Origin: Methylomicrobium sp035916875
GTDB lineage: Bacteria > Pseudomonadota > Gammaproteobacteria > Methylococcales > Methylomonadaceae
Assembly (NCBI RefSeq): GCF_035916875.1
Contig: NZ_JAXUHN010000076.1
Coordinates: 20,388-84,387 of the forward strand
Direction of reading: 5' to 3'
DNA length: 64,000 nt
In this document: in pieces, positions 1 to 8,337 of the stretch
How positions within the stretch are numbered: the first letter of the stretch is position 1
How the letters are laid out: each line of letters opens with the position of its first letter
Made by a program: the position numbers and the translations under genes
Notes under the pieces: model-generated
The model's database searches: none
What the model was told of the DNA's origin: nothing
Seen by the model: the letters and a program-made list of their open reading frames with translations, nothing else

Positions 1-387
1 TACCCGCCCTCCTTGCTCTACTTGCTGACGACGCTGGGCTTAATGTTTATCGGACTGGCGTTGTTGGAGGGCCTCAAACTGCAATGCATCCGGCTGCCTT
101 TGCTGACCGTTGGCAAAGCGCCGTTATTTTTTTATCTGCTGCATATTTATCTGATTCATGGTGCGGCTCTGGCCGTGACGCATTTCAGGGGACTGCCGGT
201 CGCTTGGCTGTTCGCAGGTTCCGCTGCTCATCCTTTTCCGGCAGCGCCCGCGCCCGAATACGGCTACGATTTGCCGGTGGTTTACGGCGTCTGGTTAGCG
301 GTGATTGTGTTGTTGTATCCGCTCTGCCATGCCTTTGTCCGGATCAAACAACGATACCGGCATATTGCCTGGTTGAGCTATTTGTAA
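1..387 (+). CDS. DUF1624/HGSNAT-like membrane acyltransferase, C-terminal part
   Basis: The reading frame is open from the first base of the window and stops at 385-387, so only the last 128 residues are present. Three hydrophobic segments are visible (about residues 7-24, 38-58 and 97-112). The segment VGKAPLFFYLLHIYLIHG and the ending HIAWLSYL are what I associate with the C-terminus of DUF1624 proteins, bacterial relatives of heparan-alpha-glucosaminide N-acetyltransferase; these are multi-pass inner-membrane proteins of mostly unknown substrate. The catalytic part lies outside the window, so activity cannot be judged. Family assignment rests on recalled motif similarity. Confidence 0.7.
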   Translation, partial: YPPSLLYLLTTLGLMFIGLALLEGLKLQCIRLPLLTVGKAPLFFYLLHIYLIHGAALAVTHFRGLPVAWLFAGSAAHPFPAAPAPEYGYDLPVVYGVWLAVIVLLYPLCHAFVRIKQRYRHIAWLSYL

Positions 388-528
388 CCGCACATGTCTT
401 AACGCAAAATCGGCAGAACGTTCATCGGCAAACTAGCCCGGTAAGGTTATAACGAAGTCTGCCGTATAACTTGCTTGTACCATCATCTTGCGCACTCACA
501 CCCACCCTCTCGGCTACCGGGTATTTCT

Positions 529-572
529 AAAAAGCCCCCAGCAACGACAATGCGAAGCCGGGGGCGCTTTTA
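529..572 (-). terminator. Intrinsic terminator of the small exported protein gene
   Basis: Arms GCCCCC (534-539) and GGGGGC (560-565) form a GC-only stem. On the minus strand the stem is followed by a run of T (forward AAAAA at 529-533), directly after the stop codon of the 574-831 gene. The other flank is also T-rich, so the element may act in both directions. Confidence 0.7.
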
Positions 573-573
573 T

Positions 574-831
574 TTACTTGGCGGAATGTTCGGCGGCTTC
601 CTTGGTTTTCACGTTTGCGGCTTCTGAAGCTTTGCTGGCATTTTCAGCATGGGTCTTCGCTTCTTCATGTTTGCCGGCCTTGTGTTGTTTAGCGGCCGCT
701 TTATGGTGCTTTACAACTTCCTCATGAGCTTTGGCGGCTTCTTCGTGTTTTGAAGCTGCTTGCTCCGAGGCTGCAAACGAAGAAAAAGACATAACGGAAG
801 CAATGAAGAATGTGCCTAGGATCTTTAACAT
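574..831 (-). CDS. Small exported Ala/His/Lys-rich protein
   Basis: This is an 85-residue protein. It begins with a signal peptide (MLKILGTFFIASVMSFSSFA, cleavage expected after AFA/A). The mature part is almost entirely Ala, His, Lys and Glu in helical, heptad-like spacing (HEEAAKAHEEVVKHHKAAAK). An AGGAGA ribosome site sits 6-7 nt before the ATG, so the start is secure. The composition recalls small periplasmic metal-binding proteins such as SmbP, and a similar protein is encoded at 17499-17828. Function is unknown; metal binding by the histidines is inference. A terminator follows the stop codon and an inverted repeat lies about 65-90 bp upstream. Confidence 0.75.
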   Translation of the reverse strand: MLKILGTFFIASVMSFSSFAASEQAASKHEEAAKAHEEVVKHHKAAAKQHKAGKHEEAKTHAENASKASEAANVKTKEAAEHSAK

Positions 832-894
832 AAGTCTCTCCTAAATAGTGAAAATAATGTATCGATCACATGTCCTGTTATCGATTTTATGATT

Positions 895-920
895 GATGTC
901 GAAAATAATTTTCCGACATC
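895..920. promoter_or_regulatory. Inverted repeat upstream of the small exported protein gene
   Basis: GATGTCG and CGACATC flank an A/T-rich centre that is itself nearly symmetric (AAAAT/ATTTT), giving a 26-bp dyad 64-89 bp upstream of the start at 831. The position suits an operator or activator site. It does not resemble the ten-copy motif found elsewhere in the window. The regulatory role is inference. Confidence 0.35.
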
Positions 921-1176
921 AAAGATGTACATAAATCGTGCCATAAGGATTTAGTGATATATCTGTTTGAAAGATATTATTTTTAAAAAAAACATCCGCT
1001 TAATGAGCAAGAATATTCAGGGGTAATGGTTGAAAATAACCACATCAATATGGTGGTTTTGAGCCGGATTTATAACTTTTTTTGCTGTCCATCCCGTGTA
1101 ATTGACATACCGTCGCTCTTTCGGCTGCTTCCCAAACAAGGCGGAATAAAAAATGCCGGAGAGGCCGGTATTTAGC

Positions 1177-1333
1177 CAATGCCATTAAGTTAAGAGAAGC
1201 TTCGCTCCTTCTCCCTTCGGGAGAAGGCTGGGATGAGGGGGTCAAAATAAAGTATTTTTCCTTATTTTTGATCCTCCTCACCCCAACCCTCTCCAGCAGG
1301 AGAGGGAGCTTTCTTCTTAACTTAACGGCATTG
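1177..1333 (+). mobile_element. 157-bp MITE-like element, copy A
   Basis: The element starts CAATGCC and ends GGCATTG; the terminal inverted repeats extend to about 19 bp (CAATGCCRTTAAGTTAAGA). It carries no plausible gene. Inside are two strong hairpins (CTTCTCCC/GGGAGAAG and CCCTCTCC/GGAGAGGG). A perfect 10-bp direct repeat, GGTATTTAGC, flanks it at 1167-1176 and 1334-1343, consistent with a target-site duplication. A second copy of identical length lies in the opposite orientation at 16164-16320; by eye the two differ at only 3 of 157 positions. This is a non-autonomous element, and its mobilising transposase is not in the window. Confidence 0.85.
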
Positions 1334-1343
1334 GGTATTTAGC

Positions 1344-1696
1344 TATGTGTATTCCTTCGATGAATGCAAAGTCTAAGGGTGCATTTAAACCGACAAGGTT
1401 TATTTGAACCGCTGAATTTTCTACGGCGCTGTTCGCATTCCCATTTTAAAAATAAGGTTATTCTAGTTTTAACAGTATCTTATATTTTTATTTTACTTTT
1501 TAGTAAAGTTGGCATGAATAATGGATTGGTTAGCCAAGCTGATTTGGCTCTGCCCATCAGGTAGGTTGTTAATTCTGCATAACGCCGTGAGTGCTATTTT
1601 TCAGCTTGCGGGGCGATTGGCAAGCATTTGCATCTGGCTGATTTGGAGCTTTAAGCGTCTTTTTTATTTGGATATTACTTTGTTGAAGGGGGGTTA
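1344..1696. other. Gap without a convincing gene
   Basis: A 66-codon frame at 1364-1564 lacks a ribosome site and resembles no family I know. The stretch is A/T-rich around 1440-1510 and presumably holds the promoter of the cytochrome gene at 1697. I cannot point to a clear promoter. Confidence 0.4.
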
Positions 1697-3091
1697 ATGG
1701 CAGGACTATCCGTGTCGCCTGTGAAAAGAACTGAGTTTTTTAAGGTGAAAACTTCATTTTTGATGGGATTATTGCTGTTGTCGACAGCATCGATATTTAC
1801 CATTCATGACGCTCTGGCGGTAGCCAGTTTTGCGCGTCAAACCGGAATATCGTGTTCCGGTTGTCATACCCAATCGTTCGGCCCGAATCTGACCCCGATG
1901 GGACGCGATTTCAAGCTGAACGGCTATACGATGAGCACCGGCTCGGATTTCAACTCGAAGTTGCCGCCGATCAGCGCGATGGTGGTCGGTTCTTTCACGC
2001 ACCTGGATAACAAGTTGCCGGAAGCGCCCGCGCCCGGCTACAACACCAACAATAATGGCTCTTTCGATGAAGCCAGCCTATTTTATGCGGGCAAGGTTTA
2101 TTCCAAACTGGGCGCTTTCGTTCAATTAACGTATAACAATATTGAAAGTATTCTGGAGCTTGATAATACCGATATCCGTTTGGCGGACCGGACGCAACTG
2201 GTCGGTCAGGATTTTGTTTACGGCCTGTCCTTCAACAACGGTCCTACCGTTCAAGATTTGTGGAACACCACCCCGACTTGGAGCTATCCTTATACGTCAT
2301 CCGCGCTCACTAACACACCCGGAGCATCAACGTTGATAGAGGGTGCGTTGGCCCAAAATTCAGGCGGCGCGACAGCCTACATGATGTGGAATAATCTGCT
2401 CTATCTCGAAGCCGGCGCCTATGCTTCCTTTTCTACGCAGTTTCAGCGCAATGTCGGCATCGCAGAATCGGCGACCGCGGACAAAATCGACGGCGGTGCG
2501 CCTTATTGGCGGCTCGCATTGCAGCATCAGATCGGCGGTCATTATTTTCAGGTGGGAACCTTTGGTTTGCGCGCCAATATTGTACCGGGGCGTGATCATA
2601 TGTTCGGCATGAACGAATATTCGGACTTGGGCGTCGATGCGAATTATCAATTTTTGGGTTCCGGCAAGCATATCTTCGAATACAAGGCCTCTTACATCCG
2701 GGAAGATCAAAAGCTCGGGGCCGGCTATCAATTCGGCAATAACGCGAATATAAACAATCGGCTGTTTTCATTGCACTCGAATGCTTCCTATACCTACGAT
2801 CAAACCTACACCGTAAATCTGGGTTATTTCAGAACCACGGGTTCGTACGACCCGCTGCTTTACGGGGGCAACACCGCCAATAAACCGAACAGCGAAGGTT
2901 TTATCGCCGAACTTGATTATGTGCCTTTCGGTAAATCCAACTCGACCCTCGCGCCGTGGTTAAATTTGCGTTTCGCCTTGCAATACGCCGCCTACACCAA
3001 ATTTGACGGCGCGGAGTATAACTATGATGGTTCGGGCAGAAACGCAAGCAGCAATAACACGCTATTTTTAAACGGCTGGCTGATGTTCTAA
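1697..3091 (+). CDS. Exported c-type cytochrome/porin-like outer-membrane protein
   Basis: The protein has 464 residues. An N-terminal hydrophobic stretch (about residues 20-41) is a signal peptide. A single heme c motif, CSGCH, lies at residues 53-57 in the context FARQTGISCSGCHTQSFGP, followed by LTPMGRDFKLNGYT. The remaining 380 residues are rich in alternating aromatic/polar segments (YYLEAGAYASFSTQF, WLNLRFALQYAAYTKFDG) and end in F, typical of an outer-membrane beta-barrel. I know this architecture (short mono-heme N-terminus plus barrel) from environmental and methylotrophic proteobacteria, where an electron-transfer role is assumed. A purine-rich AAGGGGGG ribosome site precedes ATG 1697; GTG at 1746 is an alternative start just before the signal peptide. 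Confidence 0.7.
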   Translation: MAGLSVSPVKRTEFFKVKTSFLMGLLLLSTASIFTIHDALAVASFARQTGISCSGCHTQSFGPNLTPMGRDFKLNGYTMSTGSDFNSKLPPISAMVVGSFTHLDNKLPEAPAPGYNTNNNGSFDEASLFYAGKVYSKLGAFVQLTYNNIESILELDNTDIRLADRTQLVGQDFVYGLSFNNGPTVQDLWNTTPTWSYPYTSSALTNTPGASTLIEGALAQNSGGATAYMMWNNLLYLEAGAYASFSTQFQRNVGIAESATADKIDGGAPYWRLALQHQIGGHYFQVGTFGLRANIVPGRDHMFGMNEYSDLGVDANYQFLGSGKHIFEYKASYIREDQKLGAGYQFGNNANINNRLFSLHSNASYTYDQTYTVNLGYFRTTGSYDPLLYGGNTANKPNSEGFIAELDYVPFGKSNSTLAPWLNLRFALQYAAYTKFDGAEYNYDGSGRNASSNNTLFLNGWLMF

Positions 3092-3273
3092 ACCTTCATT
3101 TCGTCCATCGTTCCGGCATCAAAAGTGTTTTTGCCGCCGGGGCGATCTGCTGATTTGTTTACGCGCTCATTTTTCATTTATAAATCCATGCGGCAAATTT
3201 TGTTCGTTCAGCGAATGGCTTTGTTCGTATAAAATCGTAATTTACCTGCACATTCGTCAATCCGGAGATCATC

Positions 3274-4041
3274 ATGGGAGAGTCTTATCGTAGTCGTTCC
3301 GAAAGCGATCGGCGCTCAGGGACTTATCGGCGTTTCAGAGATATTTCGGTCAGCGAAAGAATTCTGAATACCGCTTTTTTATTGACAATAGGAATCGGAT
3401 ACATTGTCGCTCTCGCGAACATGTATTACACGCACCAAGGCCGCGACACCAAGGCCGGCCTATCAATTGACGACGTGATGATCGCATATCACGGCTCACA
3501 TAACCAAACCCGCCTGGGTTCCGCGATCAAGGGTATCATGGAGCCGAACTTGAAATATAAAAGCGATAAGGATGTTATTCTGAGATGGATACAGAATGGC
3601 GCCGAGGAAGCGGAATATAAAGAACGGATCGCGCCGATCCTGAACCGCGATTGCATAACTTGTCATACGCCGGCCATCAATCCATCCTTACCTGATCTGA
3701 CAAACTTCGCGGGCGTGTCGCAAGTTGCCCATGCCGGCGGCGCGACGGTGCCTTTTCTGATCCGGGTTTCCCATATCCATCTGTTCGGTATCGCATTCAT
3801 TCTGTACTTTATCGGCAAGATATTTCTTTTATGCGATATGAACGTGATTGTAAAAAGAATCGCGGTCGTGATTCCTTTTGCCGCGATGCTGTTGGATGTG
3901 ATGTCGTGGTTCATTACCAAATCCTTTCCCGCTTTTGCCTACGTGGTCGTGGCCAGCGGCGCGTTGATGGGCATCTCGATGGGCATGCAAATCGTGGTCA
4001 GCATTTACCAGATGTGGTTCTATTCGAAGGAAAAAATCTGA
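3274..4041 (+). CDS. Membrane-bound c-heme protein
   Basis: This is a 255-residue protein with a basic N-terminus (residues 1-25), one transmembrane segment (about 30-52), a periplasmic loop carrying a heme c motif CITCH (127-131), and three further transmembrane segments (about 162-184, 192-215 and 220-245). GGAG lies just upstream of the ATG. It probably anchors a single heme c at the membrane and may pass electrons between the membrane and soluble or outer-membrane cytochromes such as the one encoded upstream. I do not recognise a named family. It lies on the same strand as the oxidase operon, 180 nt before it. Confidence 0.65.
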   Translation: MGESYRSRSESDRRSGTYRRFRDISVSERILNTAFLLTIGIGYIVALANMYYTHQGRDTKAGLSIDDVMIAYHGSHNQTRLGSAIKGIMEPNLKYKSDKDVILRWIQNGAEEAEYKERIAPILNRDCITCHTPAINPSLPDLTNFAGVSQVAHAGGATVPFLIRVSHIHLFGIAFILYFIGKIFLLCDMNVIVKRIAVVIPFAAMLLDVMSWFITKSFPAFAYVVVASGALMGISMGMQIVVSIYQMWFYSKEKI

Positions 4042-4224
4042 TCGGCATCCGCAAAACCCCCAAAGCGTTCTTTGAAGGTGTTGCTTCACGCAACGACTCG
4101 GAGAGTCCGCAACGATATAAAATTTTTGAAGCCGAAGGATAAATTTGTATTAATTTAGGTCACACCCACACAAGAGGCAGTTGTCTGCCGAATAGCAAAA
4201 TCTCCCATCATTCCATTGGCGCCA

Positions 4225-5277
4225 ATGAACGATTCCGGTTTGAGATGTCGACACTGCGCCGCGGTCGGGAGCGCTTTTTTTTCAATGGTCTCTGCGGCCA
4301 TGTTAAGCTCGGCCGCAGAGGCGGAAACAGAAGCTGCTCCGCTTAACTATTTTCTTCATAGTTACGGCCCGGCCTCCACGCCCACGATGTATTTGGGATG
4401 GGTCTTCGCGGCTATTGCGGTTGCGGTTTTCCTAATCATCGCGCTGCTGTTGGCAGGCGCGCTCTTCCGAAAACGAGCCGTTGATGAGCCCGCTTCAATC
4501 GGCCGCGACAATCAGGGAATGCGATGGATTTATATCGGAACCGGAGTTTCCACTTGCATCTTGTTCGCGCTCGCCGTCTATGTGCTGATTACGCTGAATA
4601 CGATCTCCAGGCCTGCTCGCACTCCGGCGTTGACGGTGACGGTGACGGGTTATGACTGGTGGTGGAAAGTCGAATACGAGGATAACGATCCTGCCCGCCG
4701 TTTTGTGACCGCCAACGAAATTCATATCCCGATCGGCTTGCCTGTTCTGGTCAAGCTGAAAAGCGCGGATGTGATTCACGCTTTTTGGGTCCCGATGCTG
4801 GCGGGGAAAACACAAATGATACCCGGCCAGGCCAATGAGCAATGGCTCGAGGCCGAAGTGGAAGGCATCTATCGCGGGCAATGCACGCAATATTGCGGCC
4901 TGCAGCATGCGCATATGGGGTTTGAGGTTGTGGCGCAAAGCCCGGCCGATTTCCGGGCGTGGCAAGACGAGCAGCGCAGAGCCGTAATTCCGGCTTCCGC
5001 TGCCGACGCCGTTGCGGGACAACACTTTTTTATCGAGCGCTGCGCCGGCTGCCATTCGGTTAGGGGGATCGGCGCGGCAGGCGCACATGCCCCCGATTTG
5101 ACGCATTTGAATTCCCGCCGCCTGATCGCGGCCGGTTTATTGACCAATACGCCCGAACATCAGGTCGAATGGATTATGCATGTTCAGAAGCTCAAACCGG
5201 GAGATCGAATGCCCGGTTTTGAGTTATCATCCAGCGAAATCGCCGCGCTGTCGGCATTTTTATCGACACTCAATTAG
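4225..5277 (+). CDS. coxB: Cytochrome c oxidase subunit II with fused cytochrome c (caa3 type)
   Basis: The protein has about 350 residues. A signal/TM region is followed by two transmembrane segments (around 50-75 and 95-120). The CuA domain shows GQCTQYCGLQHAHM (two Cys, His, Met ligands, about residues 217-231). A C-terminal cytochrome c domain carries CAGCH (about 273-277) and a downstream Met in GDRMPG as likely axial ligand. The fusion defines a caa3-type oxidase that accepts electrons through its own heme c. The start is uncertain: ATG 4225 is chosen, TTG 4216 is in frame, and neither has a clear ribosome site. The stop lies 11 nt before coxA. Confidence 0.93.
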   Translation: MNDSGLRCRHCAAVGSAFFSMVSAAMLSSAAEAETEAAPLNYFLHSYGPASTPTMYLGWVFAAIAVAVFLIIALLLAGALFRKRAVDEPASIGRDNQGMRWIYIGTGVSTCILFALAVYVLITLNTISRPARTPALTVTVTGYDWWWKVEYEDNDPARRFVTANEIHIPIGLPVLVKLKSADVIHAFWVPMLAGKTQMIPGQANEQWLEAEVEGIYRGQCTQYCGLQHAHMGFEVVAQSPADFRAWQDEQRRAVIPASAADAVAGQHFFIERCAGCHSVRGIGAAGAHAPDLTHLNSRRLIAAGLLTNTPEHQVEWIMHVQKLKPGDRMPGFELSSSEIAALSAFLSTLN

Positions 5278-5288
5278 GAGCGCCGCCC

Positions 5289-7283
5289 ATGAAAGACGCA
5301 GTGGAAAGCACGCCCGAACCGAGGCTCTCCCGCGTGCCCGAAGTGGGCTCCGCGCCTATCGGCTCGGCCGCCGAAATGCGGCTCGCCGAGATTTGGGAAT
5401 CGGCGCCCGGTTGGCGCGGCTGGCTGTCGACGGTTGACCATAAAGAAATCGGTCTGCGCTACCTTGTCACCGCCTTCATTTTTTTGCTGATGGGCGGTAT
5501 CGAAGCCTTGATCATGCGCCTGCAACTTGCGCGCCCGGAGCAGACTCTCTTGACGCCCGAGCAGTACAATCAGCTCTTCACGATGCACGGCGTGACGATG
5601 ATTTTCCTGTACTCGCTGCCGGTGCTGTCCGGGTTTTCGAACTACCTATGGCCACTCATGCTGGGTTCTCGAGACATGGCGTTTCCGCGGCTGAATGCGC
5701 TTTCTTACTGGCTATTCCTGTTTGCCGGCATCTTTCTCTACGCCAGCTTTCCCCTGGGGGAAGGACCGAATGCTGGCTGGTTCAACTATGTGCCGTTCAC
5801 CGGACTGGAATTCAACACCGGGCCCAATATCGACGTCTATGCGCTCGGGATGGTGCTGCTCGGCATTTCGACCACCGTCGGCGCGATCAATTTTATCGTC
5901 ACGCTATTCCGCATGCGCGCGCCCGGCATGTCGATCGACAAGGTGCCTATCCTGGTATGGGGGACGCTGACGGCTTCGGTCGCCAACGTGTTCGCGGTTC
6001 CCTCGGCCAGTCTCGCTTTTTTTCTCTTGTGGCTGGACCGGAACGCGAGTACGCATTTCTTCGATGCGATCAACGGCGGCAAACCCATGCTGTGGCAGCA
6101 CTTATTCTGGATGTTCGGCCATCCGTGGGTTTATGCGGTCGTGCTTCCCGCCATGGGAATTGTCTCCGACGCACTGCCGACTTTTTGCCGCCGTCCGCTC
6201 GTGGGTTATTCGGCCGTAGCGCTGTCGACGATGGCAACGATGCTGCTCGGTTTCGGCGTCTGGATCCACCATATGTTCGCGACCGGCCTGCCGACGCTCG
6301 CACTGTCGTTTTTCGGGGCGACCAGCATGGTGATTTCGATTCCGAGTGCGGTGGCGGTATTTGCTTGGATCGCGACGATCTGGCTCGGACGCCCGGTATT
6401 CAGCACGCCGTTTCTGTTTTTTGCGGGTTTTGTCCTCCTGTTTGTGGTCGGGGGGCTTTCCGGCGTGATGACGGCGGCGGTTCCTTTTGATTTTCAACTG
6501 AACGAAACGTACTTCGTCGTTGCTCATTTGCACTACGTTTTGCTCGGTATCAATGTATTTCCGGTGGTGGGCGGAATCTATTACTGGTTTCCGAAATTTT
6601 TCGGCCGCATGATGAATGAAACCTGGGGAAAATGGAGCTTCTGGGTCATGTTTATCGGTTTCAATCTGGGCTTTTTTCCGATGCATCTGGCAGGCCTCTT
6701 GGGCATGCCGCGGCGGATTTATACCTATGCGCCGAACATGGGCTGGAATACCGTCAATCTGATCACATCGATCGGATCATTCATTTTTGCGTCGGGCATT
6801 CTGATCTTTTTGGTCAATTTGGTTATCAGCCTGAGGCGCGGCGCCTTGGCGGCGCAGAATCCCTGGGATGCATCCACATTGGAATGGGCAATCCCTTCTC
6901 CGCCGCCGCCCTACAACTTCGCGGTGATCCCGTTAATCGCCAGTCGGCATCCGTTATGGGAAGACCGGCTCGATGAAGGCGAACGACGTTCCAGTCTTCT
7001 GGAAGGCTATTTATTGATGCAAGGACGGGAAACGCTTGGTACGACGCCGCTCGATGCCAAACCGGACGTTATACTGAAGATGCCGGATGACTCCTATACG
7101 CCGTTTTTTCTGGGACTGGCTAGCACACTGGCTTTTGCCGGCTTACTGCTGGATTGGCGACAGTTTACCTTGCTAATGACGCTCGCTGCCGGTTTGGCGT
7201 TGACGGTCTGGATGTGGCCGAGAACGAGTCTGGCTCAGCGTGTGCCGAGGCGCGAGCCCATGAGGGAGAAAAATCATGATTGA
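5289..7283 (+). CDS. coxA: Cytochrome c oxidase subunit I (heme-copper oxidase)
   Basis: This 664-residue catalytic subunit reduces O2 to water at the heme a3-CuB site. An AGGAG site lies 8 nt before the ATG. Visible ligands are the low-spin heme His in TMHGVTM, the CuB His and cross-linked Tyr in GHPWVY (about residue 278), the His pair in WIHHMF, and the two His in AHLHYVL. About twelve transmembrane helices are present, plus a C-terminal extension with two more hydrophobic segments. The usual A1 glutamate (GHPEV) is replaced by Trp, and the A2 marker (YSHP) is also absent, so its proton-channel class is unusual. It overlaps the next gene by 8 nt. Confidence 0.95.
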   Translation: MKDAVESTPEPRLSRVPEVGSAPIGSAAEMRLAEIWESAPGWRGWLSTVDHKEIGLRYLVTAFIFLLMGGIEALIMRLQLARPEQTLLTPEQYNQLFTMHGVTMIFLYSLPVLSGFSNYLWPLMLGSRDMAFPRLNALSYWLFLFAGIFLYASFPLGEGPNAGWFNYVPFTGLEFNTGPNIDVYALGMVLLGISTTVGAINFIVTLFRMRAPGMSIDKVPILVWGTLTASVANVFAVPSASLAFFLLWLDRNASTHFFDAINGGKPMLWQHLFWMFGHPWVYAVVLPAMGIVSDALPTFCRRPLVGYSAVALSTMATMLLGFGVWIHHMFATGLPTLALSFFGATSMVISIPSAVAVFAWIATIWLGRPVFSTPFLFFAGFVLLFVVGGLSGVMTAAVPFDFQLNETYFVVAHLHYVLLGINVFPVVGGIYYWFPKFFGRMMNETWGKWSFWVMFIGFNLGFFPMHLAGLLGMPRRIYTYAPNMGWNTVNLITSIGSFIFASGILIFLVNLVISLRRGALAAQNPWDASTLEWAIPSPPPPYNFAVIPLIASRHPLWEDRLDEGERRSSLLEGYLLMQGRETLGTTPLDAKPDVILKMPDDSYTPFFLGLASTLAFAGLLLDWRQFTLLMTLAAGLALTVWMWPRTSLAQRVPRREPMREKNHD

Positions 7284-7872
7284 GACGACTTCGGCGGACA
7301 AACCCTTGCCGGTGGGAAGCGCAGGCAAGCGTTCGGGCGGCTGGTGGGGCATGGTGGCGCTGATCGTGACCGAAGCGTCGCTGTTCGGCTACTTGCTGTT
7401 TACCTATTTCTATCTGGCCTCTCAAACCGAACAACATTGGCCGCCCGAAGGCTTGCCCAGTTTGCTGATTCCCGGTGTCAATACGCTGATATTGCTGACC
7501 AGCAGCCTGTTCGTTTGGGCGAGCGAATGTTATCTGCGCTTCAGACAGCCGCGCTGGAGCCTTGCGTTTATGACAATGGCGACCGTGCTGGGCGCGTGCT
7601 TCGTGCTGATACAGCTTAGCGAATGGCACAAAAAACCTTACGATATGACATCTCATCTCTATGGTTCGCTGTATTTCACGATTACTGGCTTTCACCTGCT
7701 GCACGTGCTGGTCGGGCTCGTCATTTTGATGCTGCTGCTGATCTGGATCGCGCTCGGTTATTTCGATCACAGACAGTATGCCGCGGTGACGGTCGGAGGA
7801 TTGTACTGGCATTTTGTCGATATGGTCTGGCTGTTCGTATTTTCAACCCTGTATCTGTTGCCTTATCTGTAG
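7276..7872 (+). CDS. coxC: Cytochrome c oxidase subunit III
   Basis: This is a 198-residue protein with five transmembrane segments, the size of the short subunit III of caa3/cbo-type oxidases. Diagnostic stretches are WWGMVALIVTEASLFGYL near the N-terminus, GSLYFTITGFHLLHVLVG in the middle, and GGLYWHFVDMVWLFVFSTLY at the end. It stabilises the catalytic core in the cytoplasmic membrane. Its ATG lies inside the end of coxA (8-nt overlap), so the two are probably translationally coupled. Confidence 0.93.
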   Translation: MIETTSADKPLPVGSAGKRSGGWWGMVALIVTEASLFGYLLFTYFYLASQTEQHWPPEGLPSLLIPGVNTLILLTSSLFVWASECYLRFRQPRWSLAFMTMATVLGACFVLIQLSEWHKKPYDMTSHLYGSLYFTITGFHLLHVLVGLVILMLLLIWIALGYFDHRQYAAVTVGGLYWHFVDMVWLFVFSTLYLLPYL

Positions 7873-7880
7873 TAGAAGCT

Positions 7881-8333
7881 ATGAGTCCAGTGCCAGAATT
7901 CGATCCGTCAATCGCCCCAACAGATGTCCGCCGCGGCCGGTTCGGCGCGATGCGCACCCTGCTGGGGTTGTTCGGCGCTCCGTCCGCGTGGCTGGCGCAA
8001 CTGATGTTGAGCGAGCCGCTTGTCGCGCATGCCTGTTATCCCTATCAGGCGCCGTTATCCAAGCCGATCTGGGAAGGATTGCCTGGCGTATTGGCAGCAG
8101 TCAGTCTCATTTGCCTCGTCGTCGCGCTGCTGTCGGGGTTCGTTGCCTGGGACTCGTGGCGGCTGATAGCGCGCCGGCCGTCCGAGGCCGTGGGCTTTTC
8201 CGTCGAGTCGAACAAGAACCGGAGCCGCTTTTTAGTTAAGCTTAGCCTGATGTCGAGCTTTATTTTCCTCATTGCGGTTGTCTTTAACGCGTGCGCCCTG
8301 CTCTTCGTACCGCTTTGCAGTTCATGGTACTAG
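7881..8333 (+). CDS. Small membrane protein of the oxidase operon
   Basis: The protein has 150 residues and starts 8 nt after coxC. Three hydrophobic segments are visible (about residues 30-45, 70-95 and 120-145). The frame remains open further upstream, but that part runs antiparallel in sense to coxC and is not coding; ATG 7881 follows the coxC stop directly. By position it resembles the extra small subunit that follows subunit III in some alternative proteobacterial oxidase clusters of the coxMNOP kind, but I cannot assign a family with certainty. It is probably an accessory or assembly subunit. Confidence 0.7.
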   Translation: MSPVPEFDPSIAPTDVRRGRFGAMRTLLGLFGAPSAWLAQLMLSEPLVAHACYPYQAPLSKPIWEGLPGVLAAVSLICLVVALLSGFVAWDSWRLIARRPSEAVGFSVESNKNRSRFLVKLSLMSSFIFLIAVVFNACALLFVPLCSSWY

Positions 8334-8337
8334 CGTC

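Noticed and set aside
1045..1281. 78-codon minus-strand frame
   Set aside because: It runs through MITE copy A; the protein is a translation of the element's hairpins.
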